From contig JAEYRA010000078.1 in the NCBI GenBank assembly GCA_023409755.1, positions 1 through 25,938 on the forward strand: 25,938 bases of DNA, written 5' to 3'. This document shows, piece by piece, positions 23,712 through 25,938 of the stretch (its first letter is position 1; each line of letters starts with the position of its first letter). The DNA comes from Bacillota bacterium (GTDB lineage: Bacteria; Bacillota; Clostridia; Christensenellales; UMGS416). Position numbers and translations under genes: made by a program. The notes under the pieces were generated by a model that was not told the origin of the DNA, did no database searches, and saw only the letters and a program-made list of their open reading frames with translations.

Positions 23712-24387
23712 CTTTGTGCAGATGCTGCGAACCAACCGAATGTCGCTCATCATGAGCCTGTCTTTGAACGATCCAGCTCTCAGCCGGGCAGCTTTCGAGG
23801 CAGGGGCTGACGCGGTGAAGGTACATGCCAACCTGGTGCACCGCGCCAGCGGCCGCTCCTTCGGCACCGTGGCAGAGAACGCGCCGCTTTACCGCCAGAT
23901 GTTGGCGGAAGCACGTGGTCCGATGGGCCTGGTGCCTGGGGCTGATGCCGGCGTGGTATTGCAGGAAGCCGACGCTGCCTGTGCGCTGGGTTTCTCGTTC
24001 TTCTCCATGTATGCCCACCATGTGCCGGCGGCCCTTCCGCGGCGCGGACAGGCGCTGATGGCCGCCTGCGATGGAAGCTATGGCCTTGCGGAGGTCGTCG
24101 CCTTCGCCCAAACCGGGGTGGACGTTTTGGAGGCTTCCGTCATCCCCGGCGACGAATACGGTCAGCCCCTGAACCTGCGGGACGTCCTCCGCTACCGGCT
24201 GCTCTGCGAGGGGACGACGCTGCCGGTCGTGGTGCCGACCCAGCGGGCCGTGCGGCCTGAAGACCTGCCCGCGTTGGCAGACGCCGGTGTCAAAGCCGTC
24301 ATGGTCGGCGCTGTGGTAACCGGTGAAGAGCAGGAAACCATCGTGCGAACCGTCTCGGCCTTCCGGGAAGCCATTGAGAAGCTCTAG
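23704..24387 (+). CDS. Phosphate-binding TIM-barrel protein (NanE/ribulose-phosphate-barrel-like)
   Basis: Predicted 227-residue cytoplasmic protein, ATG 23704 overlapping the ROK stop by 8 bases, with AAGGAG at 23690-23695. Alternating strands and helices form a barrel: ADAVKVHAN (36-43) on strand 2, MGLVPGADAG (74-83), VLEASVIPGD (141-150), LPVVVPTQR (173-181), then ADAGVKAVMVGAVVTG (192-207), the phosphate-binding end of HisA, NanE (N-acylmannosamine-6-phosphate epimerase) and related barrels. Clear NanE catalytic residues were not identified, so the family is assigned only at the fold level. A role in epimerising or cleaving a sugar phosphate would fit the neighbourhood. Confidence 0.65.
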   Translation: MNDFVQMLRTNRMSLIMSLSLNDPALSRAAFEAGADAVKVHANLVHRASGRSFGTVAENAPLYRQMLAEARGPMGLVPGADAGVVLQEADAACALGFSFFSMYAHHVPAALPRRGQALMAACDGSYGLAEVVAFAQTGVDVLEASVIPGDEYGQPLNLRDVLRYRLLCEGTTLPVVVPTQRAVRPEDLPALADAGVKAVMVGAVVTGEEQETIVRTVSAFREAIEKL

Positions 24388-24396
24388 GGGGATCGG

Positions 24397-25866
24397 ATGA
24401 AGCTCGTATATCTGCCGCTCGATTCCCGCCCCTGCAACACGCAGTTCCCGCGGGAGCTCTGCGCCTTGCGGGGTGTCACGCCAGTGATGCCGCCGCCCTC
24501 CCTTCTGGACCACTTCCGCCAGCCCTCACTCCATCGGCCGGTGAGGGTATGGCTGGCGGCGGAGACGCTGGATGCCGATGCCCTGGTCGTCTCCCTCGAC
24601 CAACTCTGCTTCGGGTCTCTGCTGGCTTCCCGGGAGGAGGACGTGGATGAGGAGGAAGCCCTTCGTCGGCTGGAGTGTCTTGCAGCCTGCAAGGCGGCCA
24701 ATCCCGGTTTGGTCATCCATGGCATCAGTGTCATCATGCGCTCGGCCATCAGTACTTTCTCGGCGAGCGATGTGAACTACCATGCCGCGATGACCGCCTA
24801 TTCCCAGGCCGTTCACCGGGCCCAACTGGAGCAGAGTGCCGAAACCGCAGCTGCACTGGAGCAAGCACGGCGTGCGTTGCCGGAGCCGCTGTTCGCGAAA
24901 TACACCGCCGTACGCGCTCGCAACCACCGGGTGAACCGGGCTGCGGTGGAGCTCACCGCCCGTGGCGTGATGGACCGTCTGCTGCTCCTGCAGGAGGATT
25001 CCCAGACATTGGGCATCCCCAAACTGGAACAGGCCGTGCTCCAGGAGGACATTGCCCGCCATGCCTGCGGGGAACGGGTGTACCTGCACAACGGTGCTGA
25101 CGAGGGTGGCTGCCTGGCCTGTGCCGCGGTACTCACCAGGCAGGAGGGGCTGCGTCTACGCCCCATCTGGCTGAGAGGCAACGGTGGCTTTACGGCACTC
25201 TATGAGGACCGGCCTTTCGTTGAGAACCTGCGGAGCCACTGCGCCTACGCCGGCATTGAGCTGGTGGGCGAGAAGGAACCGGCAGACTGCCTGCTCTGCA
25301 TCGACACGCCGGTTGATGGCATACAGCATGATCTGAACGACCGCACCGCGTTGGCTACGAAGGACAACAGGGCTGCTGCGGAGCGTCTGGCTGACGCCTT
25401 GAATACCGGTCTGCCGGTTGGTTTTCTGGATCTGCTCTACGCCAACGGTGGGGACGACGCAGTGCTGACCCTTGCCGGCGAGCAGGCAGACCTCGCTGCC
25501 TTGCGTGCCTACGCGGCCTGGAACACGGCGTCCAATTCGCTGGGCACCATCCTGGCCCAGCTGCTTTGCTCCGGCGGCAAAACCTCACCGGGCAACACCT
25601 GCTTCACGCTGGAGCGCTTGCTGGATGACTACGGCTACCAGGGCAAGGTGCGTGCCCAACTGGCCGACGAAGTCCGTGCTGGCGGCGATGTGCCCTACAG
25701 TCTGCGGCACCCCGGTCGCTGGGAGCGCAGGCTGGCCGAGCTCTATGAGGACTTTGTCGCGCAGGACCCGGCGCTTGGTCACTGGCACTTCACTTACCAG
25801 GTGCAGCTGCCATGGCCTCGCATTTTTGAAGCTGAGTTTACCGTAACCACCTTGGAGGAACGATGA
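24397..25866 (+). CDS. DUF4127-family protein
   Basis: Predicted 489-residue protein of unknown function, ATG 24397 with AGGGGG 6-11 bases upstream. The N-terminus LVYLPLDSRPCNTQFPREL is the hallmark of DUF4127 (LPLDxRPxN). Further conserved-looking stretches are VVSLDQLCFGSLLASR (~64-79) and GADEGGCLACAAVL (~233-246), and NGGDDAVLTLA (~351-361). No signal peptide or membrane segment. It lies 9 bases after the TIM-barrel gene and overlaps the oxidoreductase start (ATGA), so the three are co-translated. DUF4127 genes often sit in sugar loci of Bacillota, but no activity can be deduced here. Confidence 0.82.
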   Translation: MKLVYLPLDSRPCNTQFPRELCALRGVTPVMPPPSLLDHFRQPSLHRPVRVWLAAETLDADALVVSLDQLCFGSLLASREEDVDEEEALRRLECLAACKAANPGLVIHGISVIMRSAISTFSASDVNYHAAMTAYSQAVHRAQLEQSAETAAALEQARRALPEPLFAKYTAVRARNHRVNRAAVELTARGVMDRLLLLQEDSQTLGIPKLEQAVLQEDIARHACGERVYLHNGADEGGCLACAAVLTRQEGLRLRPIWLRGNGGFTALYEDRPFVENLRSHCAYAGIELVGEKEPADCLLCIDTPVDGIQHDLNDRTALATKDNRAAAERLADALNTGLPVGFLDLLYANGGDDAVLTLAGEQADLAALRAYAAWNTASNSLGTILAQLLCSGGKTSPGNTCFTLERLLDDYGYQGKVRAQLADEVRAGGDVPYSLRHPGRWERRLAELYEDFVAQDPALGHWHFTYQVQLPWPRIFEAEFTVTTLEER

Positions 25867-25938
25867 AGAACCGATATGACGTGATTGTGGCAGGCGCAGG
25901 CCCGTCGGGTATCGCCGCGGCCATCGCCGCCGCGCGGG
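25863..25938 (+). CDS. FAD-dependent oxidoreductase (N-terminal fragment, cut by window end)
   Basis: Only the first 25 codons are in the window. ATG 25863 overlaps the DUF4127 stop (ATGA). The protein begins YDVIVAGAGPSGIAAAIAAAR, a Rossmann dinucleotide-binding fold with GxGxxG and the following helix, typical of FAD-dependent oxidoreductases of the group often paired with carbohydrate genes. Substrate cannot be judged from the fragment. Confidence 0.75.
   Translation, partial: MKNRYDVIVAGAGPSGIAAAIAAAR

Overview
The window looks like chromosomal DNA of a GC-rich, spore-forming member of the Bacillota (Firmicutes), probably Clostridia-like. The evidence is strong AGGAGG-type ribosome binding sites, sigma-A promoters with good -35/-10 boxes, a KimA-like permease, a PdaB-like deacetylase, an LplABC-type sugar transporter without its own ATPase, DUF815 and DUF4127 proteins, and one near-perfect late-sporulation (sigma-K type) promoter. 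No rRNA, tRNA, CRISPR array, insertion sequence or phage gene is visible. All large genes are intact; only the two window edges cut genes.

Layout. 1-2746: end of a xylulokinase-like FGGY kinase overlapping a GH32-type glycosidase, closed by a strong hairpin. 3088-4989: KimA-like APC permease. 5060-7473: a KinB-like sensor kinase and an overlapping response regulator whose output is a TPR-like helical tail, not a DNA-binding domain. A bidirectional terminator separates these from 7563-12265 on the minus strand: an amidohydrolase with a GntR/HutC (dre-like) operator, a GH78-type alpha-L-rhamnosidase, and a DUF815 AAA+ ATPase, each with its own promoter. 12484-13233: polysaccharide deacetylase.

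13481-21847 reads as one long sugar operon: two permeases, a lipoprotein binding protein, a large intergenic hairpin, a DUF5107/TPR protein, an N-acetylglucosamine-kinase-like (BadF/NAGK) enzyme and two different COG4821-type SIS proteins. 22827-25938 is a second operon: a shortened ROK-type regulator, a phosphate-binding TIM-barrel protein, a DUF4127 protein and the start of an FAD-dependent oxidoreductase. Together they suggest import of a glycan-derived (amino)sugar, phosphorylation, SIS-catalysed isomerisation or ether/amine chemistry, and epimerase and redox steps. None of the standard enzymes (NagA, NagB, MurQ, NanA) is present in the window.

Between these operons lies a more AT-rich minus-strand island (21976-22706). 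It holds a 57-residue Cys/His-knuckle protein behind a sigma-K-like promoter and a 134-residue Met/His/Cys-rich protein that looks like a spore-coat component. The small gene is shorter than usual ORF cut-offs and easily missed.
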